Of a DNA stretch of 55,915 bases, positions 8,984 to 17,430 are shown piece after piece. The DNA is from an uncultured Pelagibacteraceae bacterium. Its GTDB lineage: Bacteria; Pseudomonadota; Alphaproteobacteria; Pelagibacterales; Pelagibacteraceae. The DNA is taken from contig CACNTW010000007.1 of NCBI GenBank assembly GCA_902623495.1, forward strand, positions 1 through 55,915, in the 5' to 3' direction. The notes below the pieces were generated by a model. It had not been told where the DNA came from, ran no database searches, and worked only from the letters and a program-made list of their open reading frames with translations. Every line of letters starts with the position of its first letter. The first letter of the stretch is position 1. The translations under genes were made by a program, and so were the position numbers.

Positions 8984-9700
8984 TTATTTTTTCTCTGCTG
9001 GAGCTTTCCCTTCGTCTTTTCCTTTATCACCATCTGCAGCTTTTTCTGCACCTTCCTCAGGTTTAGCGTCTCCATCCGCAGCTGCTTCCGCGGTTTCTCC
9101 ACCTTCTCCTTCAGCTTCTGCTGGTTTTTCAGGTTCTTTAACAACTGTTGGTGCTGCTACTGTCGCGATTACAAAGTCTCTTCCTTGAATTGTAGGTGTT
9201 ACATTTTCAGGTAAATTTATAAAAGATATTTTAATACTTGCTCCAATATCTAAGTTATTTAGATCTACAACTAACTCTGTTGGTATATTTTCTGTAGGAC
9301 ATCTTAATTCAACTTTACGTCTTACGATATTCAAAACCCCACCTCTTTTTAATCCTGGTGATAATTCGTGGTTTATAAATTTAACTGGAATTTCTAAAAT
9401 TACTTTTGCACCTTTAACAATTCTTAAAAAATCTAAATGTATAGGCTCATCTGTCACTGTATCAAAATCAATAACTCTTGGTAAAACTTTTTGTTCTTTC
9501 CCATCAATATTAATTGAAATTATATTTGATAAAATATTTTCTTTATTTAATAAATTTTTTACTTCTTTAACAGAGACAGAGATTTTTTGATTTGGCTCCT
9601 CTCCTCCATAAATTATTCCTGGAACCATACCTTTGCTTCTAAGAGACTTTACTTCACCCTTAGTTTTTGTTTCTCTAATTGTGGCTGCTAATAAACTCAT
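8984..9700 (-). CDS. rplY: 50S ribosomal protein L25 (Ctc type)
   Basis: L25 binds 5S rRNA in the large subunit. The N-terminal beta-barrel shows the family pattern R-E-T-K-T-K-G-E-V-K-S-L-R-S-K-G-M-V-P-G-I-I-Y-G-G-E-E-P-N at residues 9-37, and the Ctc domain follows to about residue 185. The remaining ~50 residues are a disordered tail made almost wholly of Ala, Glu, Gly, Lys, Asp and Pro. Its coding DNA is visibly richer in GC than everything around it. Such acidic or Ala-rich tails occur in alphaproteobacterial L25, so this is an extension and not a fusion. A 28-nt gap separates it from pth. Confidence 0.95.
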   Translation of the reverse strand: MSLLAATIRETKTKGEVKSLRSKGMVPGIIYGGEEPNQKISVSVKEVKNLLNKENILSNIISINIDGKEQKVLPRVIDFDTVTDEPIHLDFLRIVKGAKVILEIPVKFINHELSPGLKRGGVLNIVRRKVELRCPTENIPTELVVDLNNLDIGASIKISFINLPENVTPTIQGRDFVIATVAAPTVVKEPEKPAEAEGEGGETAEAAADGDAKPEEGAEKAADGDKGKDEGKAPAEKK

Positions 9701-9745
9701 AAAGTGTCGGGTTTTTAACTTATGAAACTAAATTTTACAAGTAAA

Positions 9746-10678
9746 TTATTTAAATAGATCTGATACTGAGGTAGAATTTGATATCCTTTTAATAGCTTCT
9801 CCAACCAAATTAGAGATTGTTAATACCTCAATATTCTTAGTTTTTTTAACTTTCATTGAATTATCTATTGTATCAGTTACAACTAAATTTTTTATCGAAG
9901 ATCTCTTAATTTTTTCAACAGCATTACCACTTAATACACCATGTGTTACATACACATGAACATCTTTAGCTCCTCTTTTTTTTAATTCAGAAGCTGCATT
10001 TACAATTGTTCCACCAGAGTCAATTATATCATCAACTAATATACAAGTTTTATTTTTCACATTTCCAATTACATTCATCACCTCTGATTTTCCAGGAGCA
10101 GGTCTTCTTTTGTCTACTATTGCTAAATCTACATTTAACAATTTTCCTAAAGCCCTTGCTCTTGCTGTACCACCGACATCTGGAGCAACACAGATTATAT
10201 TATTTTTTTTTAACTTCTTTTTTATATGTCTAGCAAATATTGGAGTTGCAAATAAGTTATCTACTGGAATATCAAAAAAACCTTGAATTTGTCCAGAATG
10301 TAAATCAACTGTAACAACTCTATCTGCTCCTGCTTTTGCAATAAGATTGGATACAAGTTTTGCAGATATAGATGTTCTAGGCACTACTTTTCTATCCTGT
10401 CTTGCGTAACCAAAATATGGGATCACAGCAGTTATGTTTTTGGCCGATGATCTTTTTAAAGCATCAATGGATAATAACAATTCCATTAAATTGTCATTCG
10501 CAGGAGATGAAACAGATTGAATTAAAAAAATACTATTACCTCTAATATTTTCGTTAATTTCAATATAAATTTCTCCGTCTGCAAATTTTCTTATGTTTGA
10601 ATTCACTAGTCTATTTTTCAAAAATTTGGATATTTTTTGACTAAGATGTTTATTGCTGTTTCCTGTGAGAATTTTCAT
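9746..10678 (-). CDS. prs: ribose-phosphate pyrophosphokinase
   Basis: This enzyme makes PRPP from ribose-5-phosphate and ATP for purine, pyrimidine, NAD, His and Trp synthesis. Class I signatures are clear: F-A-D-G-E-I, Y-F-G-Y-A-R-Q-D-R-K, D-L-H-S-G-Q-I-Q-G-F-F-D, P-D-V-G-G-T-A-R-A-R (catalytic flexible loop region), and the PRPP-binding D-D-I-I-D-S-G-G-T. Its 310 residues match the usual length. It is 45 nt upstream of rplY and 10 nt downstream of pgeF. prs-rplY-pth-ychF is a common bacterial order. Confidence 0.97.
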   Translation of the reverse strand: MKILTGNSNKHLSQKISKFLKNRLVNSNIRKFADGEIYIEINENIRGNSIFLIQSVSSPANDNLMELLLSIDALKRSSAKNITAVIPYFGYARQDRKVVPRTSISAKLVSNLIAKAGADRVVTVDLHSGQIQGFFDIPVDNLFATPIFARHIKKKLKKNNIICVAPDVGGTARARALGKLLNVDLAIVDKRRPAPGKSEVMNVIGNVKNKTCILVDDIIDSGGTIVNAASELKKRGAKDVHVYVTHGVLSGNAVEKIKRSSIKNLVVTDTIDNSMKVKKTKNIEVLTISNLVGEAIKRISNSTSVSDLFK

Positions 10679-10688
10679 CCGCGATATC

Positions 10689-11441
10689 CTATTTAATCAT
10701 AATTGCAGAAATATTTCTACCATAATCGTTATGCTTATTTTTTTTTGATCTCCTATAACTAAAAAAGTTATTTTCTAGACTGAAGGTATCTTTTCTTATT
10801 ATATCAATTTTTTTAACTCCATTTTCATAAAACTGAGATTTTATATATTTGCTTAAATCAAAAAAAATTTTTTTCTTTTTAAATGTGAAGAAATTCACAT
10901 TTTTTTTATTTTTGTCCTTAAACAACTTAAAAAAATTATCTTTTACTTCGTAGCTGTTTTTTTTTATACATGGCCCAATACAAGCAATCATATCTTTTTC
11001 TGAGCATCCATTTTTTTTTAAAAGTTGAATTGTTTTCTTTACTATTCCTTTAAAAGCACCTTTCCATCCAGCATGAATTGCACCAACAAATTTTTGCTTT
11101 TTTTCTATAATTAGAATTGGTGCACAGTCTGCAGTGAGTATACTAATCGCTATATTTTGTTTATTTGTAATCATCGCATCTCCAGTCATTTTTTTTTTTG
11201 GAATTCTACTGATTTTATAAACTTTATTGCTGTGAATTTGATTAAGAGAAACTAGATTTTCACTATTACAACCTATTTTCTTTGAAACTATTTTTAAATT
11301 TTTATTTATATTGGCAATTTTATCTTTTGACCCCTTTCCACAATTTAAACTTTTGTAGATTCCTTTTGAAGTACCACCTAATCTATTAAAAAAATAATGT
11401 GAAACGTATTTTTGATTTCTTAAAATTTTTGACTTAATCAC
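10689..11441 (-). CDS. pgeF: YfiH/PgeF family multicopper-oxidase-fold protein
   Basis: The family (YlmD/YfiH, LACC1-like) has been described as polyphenol oxidase, as purine nucleoside phosphorylase/deaminase, and in E. coli as a peptidoglycan editing factor. Which role applies here is not visible. Diagnostic features are an N-terminal R-L-G-G-T-S-K-G-x-Y-x-S-L-N-C-G, the metal-site T-A-D-C-A-P-I-L with G-A-I-H-A-G-W-K-G, and I-G-P-C-I beyond it. The C-terminus contains the expected R-K-D-T region and R-R-S-K. Length is 250 residues. It overlaps midA by 4 nt (ATGA), so translation is coupled. Confidence 0.9.
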   Translation of the reverse strand: MIKSKILRNQKYVSHYFFNRLGGTSKGIYKSLNCGKGSKDKIANINKNLKIVSKKIGCNSENLVSLNQIHSNKVYKISRIPKKKMTGDAMITNKQNIAISILTADCAPILIIEKKQKFVGAIHAGWKGAFKGIVKKTIQLLKKNGCSEKDMIACIGPCIKKNSYEVKDNFFKLFKDKNKKNVNFFTFKKKKIFFDLSKYIKSQFYENGVKKIDIIRKDTFSLENNFFSYRRSKKNKHNDYGRNISAIMIK

Positions 11442-12478
11442 TTAAAACCCAAATTAAAATTATTTTTGGATTTGCTTACAAATAATACTTTAAACAAAGA
11501 GCCCATATATTTTGCATCAATTAATCTTTTTATTCTATAAAATATGTCAGCTTTCTTACTAAATTGTAAATTTTTACTTATTATCTCAGCTCTTTTTAAT
11601 ATTCCTAAGTTAATTAAGAAATTACCTTGGGTTGTTATTAAAGATTTTAAATTAGAATTTGCAAACTCTTTCTTGTACATTTTAAAATTTATTAAATGAG
11701 TAATATCTGAATTATAGGGATTTTCTAAGAAACTAATTTTTTTATGCTTCTTGACACTTTGCAAAGTATTTTTCATTTTTCCACTGGTAAAACCATAGTC
11801 TATCATTAATAAACCACCATTATTTTTAAAAATAAAATTCGCTATTTCGTTAATAAATTTCATTGCTGAAGGTGAATATTCAACAAACTTTTCTTTTTTT
11901 ATATCCTTGCCCAAATATTTCTCAATTATTTTTGGCGACACTTTTTGATCACAAACTTCAAACTTATTTTTTTTGAATGCTACGTATTTTTCATACCAAT
12001 TATTGCTTTTCTTTAAAAATTGTTTGATAGGAAAAGCATCAAAAAACTCATTAGCCAAGAATATAGTTGGAGCCTTTGGGATTTCTTTTAAATTTTTAAT
12101 CCAACTTACTTTTTTCTTGTCTATTTTAGTCTTCTGAATTTTTATCAGTAATGGACTTTTTTCTAAAATTAAGAAATTGGCAGATAAATTAATTTCACTA
12201 AAATTATTCAAAGTTTTTATAATTTGTGACATCATATCACCGTTGCCTGCACCTAGCTCTATAATATTTATTTTTTTTGGCTTTTTTAAATTCTCCCAAA
12301 AAGAAATTAACCAAATAGATATCATTTCTGAAAAAAGAACAGAAATATTTGGAGATGTTATGAAGTCACCTTTTTTTCCAAAAGGATTATTTTTAATATA
12401 ATAACCATTATCTTTGTCATATAAAGATTTATAAATAAATCTATCTAATGAGATTTTTTTATTGTTTCCTATTAGCAT
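11438..12478 (-). CDS. MidA/NDUFAF7-family SAM-dependent methyltransferase
   Basis: Homologues methylate an arginine of a complex I subunit (NDUFS2) during assembly in mitochondria. The bacterial substrate is inferred by analogy. Visible motifs are G-K-K-G-D-F-I-T-S-P-N-I-S-V-L-F-S-E-M near residue 35, the SAM-binding I-E-L-G-A-G-N-G-D-M near residue 73, F-L-A-N-E-F-F-D-A-F-P, and M-I-D-Y-G-F. Length (346) fits the family. It overlaps lgt upstream by 20 nt and pgeF downstream by 4 nt. The lgt-midA-pgeF order is widespread in alphaproteobacteria and supports the assignment. It is very Lys/Asn/Phe-rich, like its neighbours. Confidence 0.9.
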   Translation of the reverse strand: MLIGNNKKISLDRFIYKSLYDKDNGYYIKNNPFGKKGDFITSPNISVLFSEMISIWLISFWENLKKPKKINIIELGAGNGDMMSQIIKTLNNFSEINLSANFLILEKSPLLIKIQKTKIDKKKVSWIKNLKEIPKAPTIFLANEFFDAFPIKQFLKKSNNWYEKYVAFKKNKFEVCDQKVSPKIIEKYLGKDIKKEKFVEYSPSAMKFINEIANFIFKNNGGLLMIDYGFTSGKMKNTLQSVKKHKKISFLENPYNSDITHLINFKMYKKEFANSNLKSLITTQGNFLINLGILKRAEIISKNLQFSKKADIFYRIKRLIDAKYMGSLFKVLFVSKSKNNFNLGFK

Positions 12479-13235
12479 TTTTATAATAGATAATAATTAA
12501 TCCGCAGGTTAGTGCTATACAACTTATTATTTGCCCCATACTCAAGTTGAAAAATAAATAACCTAGCTGTTGATCTGGTTCTCTAAAAAACTCGATAACA
12601 AATCTAAAAAATGAGTATAAAATTAAAAAATACCCCGAAATAATCCCAGGAATGTTCCTTAATCTATTAAACAACATGCTTAAAATAATAAATAGAACAA
12701 CTCCCTCAAATATTGCCTCATAAATTTGCGATGGATGTCGATTTAAATCATCGATTTTTATAAACTTTACTGACCATGGTACATCTGTTTCTATGCCATA
12801 AAGTTCTGAGTTCATGAAATTTGATATTCTTCCTAAAAAAATCCCTATAGGAGAACAAACAGCAACCACATCTAAATAACTAAAAATATTTTGATTTTTA
12901 TTTTTGCAGAAAAAATAAGTTCCAATAATAATTCCAACTAACGCACCGTGAAAAGACATGCCCCCTTGCCAAATTTTAATAATTTCAACTGGATTACTAA
13001 TAAAATAAATTGGATCATAAATAATTACATATCCAAGTCTTCCACCAAGGATGATACTTATGATCAAATAAGTTATATAATCGTCAAAATATTCTTTTTG
13101 AGTGCTATCTTTAATCAGTTTATTCTTTGCAAAATACCAACCAAATACTAAGCCAATTATATAAGACAAAGAATACCATCTAATTTCTAATGAAAAGATC
13201 TCAAAAGCGACTGGGTCAAAATTATTAATAAACAT
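12459..13235 (-). CDS. lgt: prolipoprotein diacylglyceryl transferase
   Basis: Lgt is an inner-membrane enzyme that moves diacylglycerol from phosphatidylglycerol to the lipobox cysteine of prolipoproteins. About seven hydrophobic helices are present. Signature residues are G-G-R-L-G-Y, G-G-M-S-F-H-G (catalytic His and Arg region), R-I-S-N-F-M-N-S-E-L-Y-G and H-P-S-Q-I-Y-E-A. Length is 258. It is the first gene of the lgt-midA-pgeF-prs-rplY-pth-ychF run and diverges from ubiK across 48 nt. Its presence means lipoproteins are still made, which is relevant to the MlaA-like protein in this window that lacks a lipobox. Confidence 0.96.
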   Translation of the reverse strand: MFINNFDPVAFEIFSLEIRWYSLSYIIGLVFGWYFAKNKLIKDSTQKEYFDDYITYLIISIILGGRLGYVIIYDPIYFISNPVEIIKIWQGGMSFHGALVGIIIGTYFFCKNKNQNIFSYLDVVAVCSPIGIFLGRISNFMNSELYGIETDVPWSVKFIKIDDLNRHPSQIYEAIFEGVVLFIILSMLFNRLRNIPGIISGYFLILYSFFRFVIEFFREPDQQLGYLFFNLSMGQIISCIALTCGLIIIYYKNANRKQ

Positions 13236-13283
13236 TTAATTGTAATATTATAAATATTACTTAAACTTTGATAAGAAATTATT

Positions 13284-13526
13284 ATGTCAAAATCAAGATT
13301 CGTATTTGATAAATTTGCAAAGTTCTTGGAAGAAGGACTCGTCAATTACAAAGATTTCAGTGACGAGGTTGTAAATATTTTAAGATCAAAAAAAGAGGAA
13401 ATCATCCTTAAAATGAATTTAGTAAGCAAAGATGAAATCTATATATTAAATAAAAGAATTGAAAAACTAGAAAAAAAAATTGCTGAAAAAAAAATTAAAA
13501 AAAAAACTAAACGGGCAAAGAAATAA
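13284..13526 (+). CDS. ubiK: UbiK-family (BMFP domain) small coiled-coil protein
   Basis: This 80-residue protein matches the BMFP/UbiK family, an accessory factor of aerobic ubiquinone biosynthesis that trimerises through a C-terminal coiled coil. Visible features are an N-terminal F-D-x-F-A-K-F amphipathic segment and then the heptad-rich K-D-E-I-Y-I-L-N-K-R-I-E-K-L-E-K-K-I. The tail is poly-Lys. Assignment rests on size, the helix and coiled-coil layout, and the typical position divergent to lgt in alphaproteobacteria. Its last 20 bases overlap the 3' end of the convergent histidine kinase gene. Confidence 0.8.
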   Translation: MSKSRFVFDKFAKFLEEGLVNYKDFSDEVVNILRSKKEEIILKMNLVSKDEIYILNKRIEKLEKKIAEKKIKKKTKRAKK

Positions 13527-14829
13527 TAACTTTTAATCCACCTAAACTAGACTTATCAAATTTAAGATCTCCCCCATGTGATTTTACGACATCGGATGAT
13601 ATAGCTAAACCGAGACCAACACTTGACTTTGTTTCAGATCTACTTTTGTCAATTTTATAAAATGGCTTCAAAACATTTTGATGTTCATTCTGTGGTATTC
13701 CTGGACCATCATCCTCAATTGAAATATTGATAGTTGATCTTCCTTTTTTTAAATATAATTCAACATTGTCAGCAAATTTTAAAGAGTTATCTATAAGGTT
13801 ATTAATACATCTACTAATTAAATTCTTTCTTCCATCAAAATAAACCTTTTCTTTTAAATAATATTTTATATTTGGTTTCTCATATTTTTTACAAATATCT
13901 TCAAGAAGAACAGAAATATCAAAAGTTTCAGTCTTATCTTTTGCTCCAGATCTTGCGAATTGAAGATACTCATTTAACATTTTTTCCATTTCATCAACAT
14001 CTCTTGAGAGTTTCTCTACAACACTCTTGTCTTTTATCATTGCTATTTGAAGTTTTATCCTTGTCAAAGGTGTTCTTAAATCATGGCTGATACCTGACAA
14101 CATTTCAGATCTTTGATTAAGATGTCTAATTATTCTTTTTCTCATTTTGTCAAACTCTAAGCCAGCTTTTCGTATTTCGAGTGCTCCAGAAGGTCTAAAT
14201 TCGTCAATATCTTCTCCTCGACCAAATCTTTCAGATGCCTCTGCAAGTTTAGTTATAGGTCTAGTTTGATTCTTTAAAAAAATTATTGCTACAGCTATCA
14301 TTAACAATGCTGGCATTGTTATCCAAAGGCCAAATAATCTAGCCGAACTCGTAGTTAGTCTATCCCTTGGAATATAAAATTGAAAATATCCTTTTGAATA
14401 TCCTATTTTCAAATCAACAACTTCTTTGAAGTTTGTTGTATCAAACCAATAAGTTAAATTTTTTTTCTTTAATTCTCTTCTTAGTGATCGATCCACTGGG
14501 CTGAACCATCTTTCTGGTATTTTATTTGGCAAGATTTTATCTTTTTCATATTTAATGTTAAAACCCAAATGTTCTTTGAATAAAATTATTATAAAATCTT
14601 TATTTGTTTCATCGTTATCATAGGCGTCTACAAAAGTTTTGACTTCAGAGACCAATGCTCTTGTCATTCCAGAATTAGTTTTGATCCATAGACTGTCAAA
14701 AAAAACTAAAGAAATAGTTATTTGTATAACTACAATTGGAACAGCAACTATGAGTAGACCTCTATAAAAAAGTCTTTTAGGCAAGATGTTTTTTATATAT
14801 TTACTCAATCCATAAAACATAACCTTCAC
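13507..14829 (-). CDS. EnvZ-like sensor histidine kinase
   Basis: This is a membrane histidine kinase. Transmembrane helices lie at about residues 22-45 and 167-188 and flank a periplasmic loop of ~120 residues. A HAMP linker follows. The phospho-acceptor box G-I-S-H249-D-L-R-T-P-L-T-R is next, with the N-box N-N-L-I-D-N-S, the G1 box D-D-G-P-G-I-P and the G2 box G-L-G-L-A-I. All catalytic boxes are intact. It overlaps the response regulator by 29 nt, which is strong evidence that they are a cognate pair. Alphaproteobacterial petP-petR loci often have such a kinase next to them. The stimulus is unknown. Confidence 0.92.
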   Translation of the reverse strand: MKVMFYGLSKYIKNILPKRLFYRGLLIVAVPIVVIQITISLVFFDSLWIKTNSGMTRALVSEVKTFVDAYDNDETNKDFIIILFKEHLGFNIKYEKDKILPNKIPERWFSPVDRSLRRELKKKNLTYWFDTTNFKEVVDLKIGYSKGYFQFYIPRDRLTTSSARLFGLWITMPALLMIAVAIIFLKNQTRPITKLAEASERFGRGEDIDEFRPSGALEIRKAGLEFDKMRKRIIRHLNQRSEMLSGISHDLRTPLTRIKLQIAMIKDKSVVEKLSRDVDEMEKMLNEYLQFARSGAKDKTETFDISVLLEDICKKYEKPNIKYYLKEKVYFDGRKNLISRCINNLIDNSLKFADNVELYLKKGRSTINISIEDDGPGIPQNEHQNVLKPFYKIDKSRSETKSSVGLGLAISSDVVKSHGGDLKFDKSSLGGLKVIISLPV

Positions 14830-15478
14830 CTCTTATTGTTTGTAAATAATTTGGGCTTTTTGGGTTTTCTTCAATTTTCTTCCTAAGTCTTGTAATTATT
14901 ACATCTACTGATCTTTCTTTATCAATTTTTATAAGATTTCCAATTTCCTCTCTTTTAAATATTTTTCCAGGGGAATTAACCATTTTATCTAAAATTATTT
15001 TTTCTGTATTATTGATTTTTATAGATTTGTCATTTTTCAAAATAAATTGCTTGTTAAGATCAATTTCAATTTTACCAAATTTAAATTTTCTTTTTGTATT
15101 TCTATATTTTGTTTTATTTAAGATATTATTAATTCTGAGTATTAATTCTTTAGGCTCAAAAGGTTTTGGAAGGTAATCGTCTGCTCCAATATCTAAACCC
15201 TCTATTCTTTCCGAGGCTTCACCTTTCGCTGTTAAAAGAATTATTGGGGTTGAAATTTTGTCTTTATTTTCTTTTGTAAATTCTAAACCACTTTTGCCTG
15301 GCATCATTATATCAAGTACTATTAAATCAAATTTTATAACTTTAACTTTTTCAAGAGCATCTTCGGCGCTATTTGAGCTAGTTACGAGATAATTATTTTG
15401 AGAAAGATATTCCTTAACTAATTCTCTTATACCATCATCATCATCTACAACTAAAATATGTGCTTTAAATTTTTCCAT
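14801..15478 (-). CDS. petR: OmpR-family response regulator, PetR-like
   Basis: The receiver domain (residues 1-120) has the acidic pocket D12-D13-D14, phospho-acceptor D56 in L-D-I-M-M-P-G, and the conserved L-L-T-A-K and K-P-F. The C-terminal winged helix (R-S-V-D-V-I-I-T-R-L-R-K-K-I-E and R-G-E-G-Y-V-L) binds DNA. Sequence alone shows only OmpR/PhoB class. The PetR name rests on the overlap (14 nt) with a MarR-family gene of PetP type, an arrangement known from Rhodobacter, where PetP and PetR are needed for petABC expression. Targets here remain inference. Confidence 0.85.
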   Translation of the reverse strand: MEKFKAHILVVDDDDGIRELVKEYLSQNNYLVTSSNSAEDALEKVKVIKFDLIVLDIMMPGKSGLEFTKENKDKISTPIILLTAKGEASERIEGLDIGADDYLPKPFEPKELILRINNILNKTKYRNTKRKFKFGKIEIDLNKQFILKNDKSIKINNTEKIILDKMVNSPGKIFKREEIGNLIKIDKERSVDVIITRLRKKIEENPKSPNYLQTIRGEGYVLWIE

Positions 15479-15908
15479 TAATTATTTTTTTTAAAACATT
15501 GTCAAAACTAACAACCTCATTTGCTTTTGATGAAGAGAATGCCTGATAAATTCTTTTCTTTTGAGCTGAGAAAATTTCGTTAAATAATTTCTCTCCCTCT
15601 TCTGTTAAGTAGACATGCTTTATTCTCGTGTCTACTTGGTCTTTTTCATATTTTATAGCTTTTAGATTTATTAAATCTTTCAAAACTCTATTCAAACTTT
15701 GCTTGGTAACTTTTAACTTTCTCAAGAGGTCTGATATTGTAATACCCTCATATAATGAAATTAAGTGAATAACCTTATTATGTGCGACACCTATGGAGTA
15801 TTTATTCAATACATTTTTAGCATCTGAGACTGTCTCTCTGTAGCCAAGAAATATTTTTTCAATATATTGTTTGAGATCCTCATCTTTTAAATATAAAAGT
15901 TTTTTCAT
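15465..15908 (-). CDS. petP: MarR-family transcriptional regulator, PetP-like
   Basis: This 147-residue winged-helix protein has MarR architecture. A helical dimerisation segment covers residues ~10-45. The HTH is I-S-D-L-L-R-K-L-K-V-T-K-Q-S-L-N-R-V-L-K-D-L. A wing with the D-x-R motif (Q-V-D-T-R-I-K-H-V-Y-L-T-E-E-G) follows. The recognition helix K-Q-S-L-N-R is the pattern seen in PetP. It starts a three-gene minus-strand operon with overlapping response regulator and kinase genes, and diverges from ilvE across 59 nt, where autoregulation would be expected. Assignment as PetP is by family pattern plus neighbours. Confidence 0.85.
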   Translation of the reverse strand: MKKLLYLKDEDLKQYIEKIFLGYRETVSDAKNVLNKYSIGVAHNKVIHLISLYEGITISDLLRKLKVTKQSLNRVLKDLINLKAIKYEKDQVDTRIKHVYLTEEGEKLFNEIFSAQKKRIYQAFSSSKANEVVSFDNVLKKIINGKI

Positions 15909-15922
15909 ATTGGTAAGTTATA

Positions 15923-15951
15923 TTGACATATTATATATACAAATATATTTT
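15923..15951. promoter_or_regulatory. candidate overlapping divergent promoter elements, petP/ilvE
   Basis: In the 59-nt divergent gap there is a TTGACA at 15923-15928 on the plus strand and, on the minus strand, a TATAAT (reading from 15935 to 15930). The plus-strand TATATT at 15944-15949 is only 15 nt from the TTGACA, so pairing of the elements is uncertain. If used, the ilvE -35 and the petP -10 would sit side by side and compete. Confidence 0.3.
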
Positions 15952-15967
15952 TTTATAAAATTAAATA

Positions 15968-16849
15968 ATGATACCTTTCGATAAACGATCAGGAAAAATT
16001 TGGTACAATAATGAGCTTGTTGAATGGCAAGATGCAAAATGCCATGTAATCAGTCATGGACTTCATTATGCAAGTTTAGTTTTTGAAGGTGAAAGAGTAT
16101 ACGACGGAGAAATATTTAAGCTAGAAGAACACACAGATAGATTATTTTATTCTGCAAAAAGATTAGACATTAATATTCCTTATACAAAAGACGAAATAAA
16201 TGAAGCTTCTAAAAAAATTGTAGCAGTTCAAAATATTCAAAATGGATATGTAAGACCATTTGCGTGGAGAGGAAGTGAGATGATGGGTGTGTCTGCACAA
16301 AAAACTTCAATTAATGTGGCAATAGCGACATGGGAATGGCCTGCATACTTTGATCCAAAATTAAAAGCTGAAGGAATAAGGTTAAATATTTCTAAATGGC
16401 GAAGACCGGCTCCAAATACTATTCCTTGGGATGCAAAAGCAGCTGGATTATATATGATTTGTACTCTTTCAAAACACGAAGCTGAACAACAAGGGTATTC
16501 CGAGTCATTAATGTTAGACTTTGAAGGCAACGTTGCAGAAGGAACAAGTGCAAACATTTTTTTTAAAGATAAAAATAATGAATTACATACACCAACACCA
16601 GATTCTTTTTTAAATGGTATTACAAGACAAGCTGTAATTGAGTTAGCCAAATCAAAAAATATTAAAGTTCATGAGAGAAAAATTTCTCCAGATGAACTAG
16701 GTAATTTTGATGGATGTTTCTTAACTGGCACAGCAGCTGAAATAACACCTGTTGCAAGCATAGCAGATCATAAATACAAAATTTGTGATGTTATATTAGG
16801 ATTATCAAAAAGTTTTGATCAGTTAGTTAGACAAAAAAAAGCTGCCTAA
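15968..16849 (+). CDS. ilvE: branched-chain amino acid aminotransferase
   Basis: This fold-type IV PLP enzyme performs the last step of Val, Leu and Ile synthesis. The substrate-binding N-terminal segment reads S-H-G-L-H-Y-A-S-L-V-F-E-G-E-R. The PLP-binding lysine is K157 in D-A-K-A-A-G-L-Y. E-G-T-S-A-N-I-F-F and L-T-G-T-A-A-E-I-T-P complete the cofactor site. Length of 293 is usual for the alphaproteobacterial form. It is monocistronic, convergent with pgsA, and shares 4 bases with that gene's end. Confidence 0.95.
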   Translation: MIPFDKRSGKIWYNNELVEWQDAKCHVISHGLHYASLVFEGERVYDGEIFKLEEHTDRLFYSAKRLDINIPYTKDEINEASKKIVAVQNIQNGYVRPFAWRGSEMMGVSAQKTSINVAIATWEWPAYFDPKLKAEGIRLNISKWRRPAPNTIPWDAKAAGLYMICTLSKHEAEQQGYSESLMLDFEGNVAEGTSANIFFKDKNNELHTPTPDSFLNGITRQAVIELAKSKNIKVHERKISPDELGNFDGCFLTGTAAEITPVASIADHKYKICDVILGLSKSFDQLVRQKKAA

Positions 16850-17430
16850 TCCTTATTATCTTCAGATATTGCATGGTCTATTCCTTTTCTAAGATAATCA
16901 TATCCAGTATAAAGTGTTAAAAACGCCGATAGCCATAAAATAATAATGCCAATCGTTTGAGCATTATAATCTTGAAAATTTATTAATTTATTTCCTGTTT
17001 CTCCAGTTAAAAGTATTGCTATCGAAAACATCTGCAAGAATGTTTTAAGTTTTGCTAAATTAGATACAGGAAGCTTTATTTTCCCTTTGGCTAGAAACTC
17101 TCTTAATCCTGAAATTAGTATTTCCCTTGTAAGAATTATAATAGCTGCAATAACTTCGTAATTTTTTATTGTTTGGTCCATAACTAATAAAATTAATGCA
17201 GTTGCAACAATAATCTTATCGGCTATTGGATCTAAAAGTTCTCCAAGTTTAGACTCCTCTTTAAACATTCTCGCCAAAAGGCCGTCTAAAAAATCTGTAA
17301 ATGAGGCAATTAAAAAAAGAGCAAATGGTATTACGTCTCCATAAAAACCGGGAAGGTAGAACGTAAAAACAAATATGGGAACAATTATTATTCGTCCAAT
17401 TGTTAAATAATTAGGTATTTTAAATTTCAT
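16846..17430 (-). CDS. pgsA: CDP-diacylglycerol-glycerol-3-phosphate 3-phosphatidyltransferase
   Basis: PgsA makes phosphatidylglycerol phosphate at the inner membrane. The CDP-alcohol phosphotransferase motif D-G-x2-A-R-x8-G-x3-D-x3-D is intact at D-F-L-D-G-L-L-A-R through G-E-L-L-D-P-I-A-D. Four to five hydrophobic helices surround it. Length is 194. Its start overlaps the uvrC stop by 4 nt, the widespread uvrC-pgsA arrangement. Phosphatidylglycerol is also the lipid donor for Lgt encoded in this window. Confidence 0.95.
   Translation of the reverse strand: MKFKIPNYLTIGRIIIVPIFVFTFYLPGFYGDVIPFALFLIASFTDFLDGLLARMFKEESKLGELLDPIADKIIVATALILLVMDQTIKNYEVIAAIIILTREILISGLREFLAKGKIKLPVSNLAKLKTFLQMFSIAILLTGETGNKLINFQDYNAQTIGIIILWLSAFLTLYTGYDYLRKGIDHAISEDNKD

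Noticed and set aside
8919..9188. Ser/Pro/Ala-rich plus-strand reading frame opposite rplY and pth
   Set aside because: It is the mirror of the low-complexity Ala/Glu tail of L25. Such antisense frames arise from GC-rich repeats lacking stop triplets.
15923..15942. Possible palindromic MarR operator TTG...CAA in the petP/ilvE gap
   Set aside because: Only the outer three bases pair; the inner bases do not form an inverted repeat. The AT-rich gap makes such short matches likely by chance.
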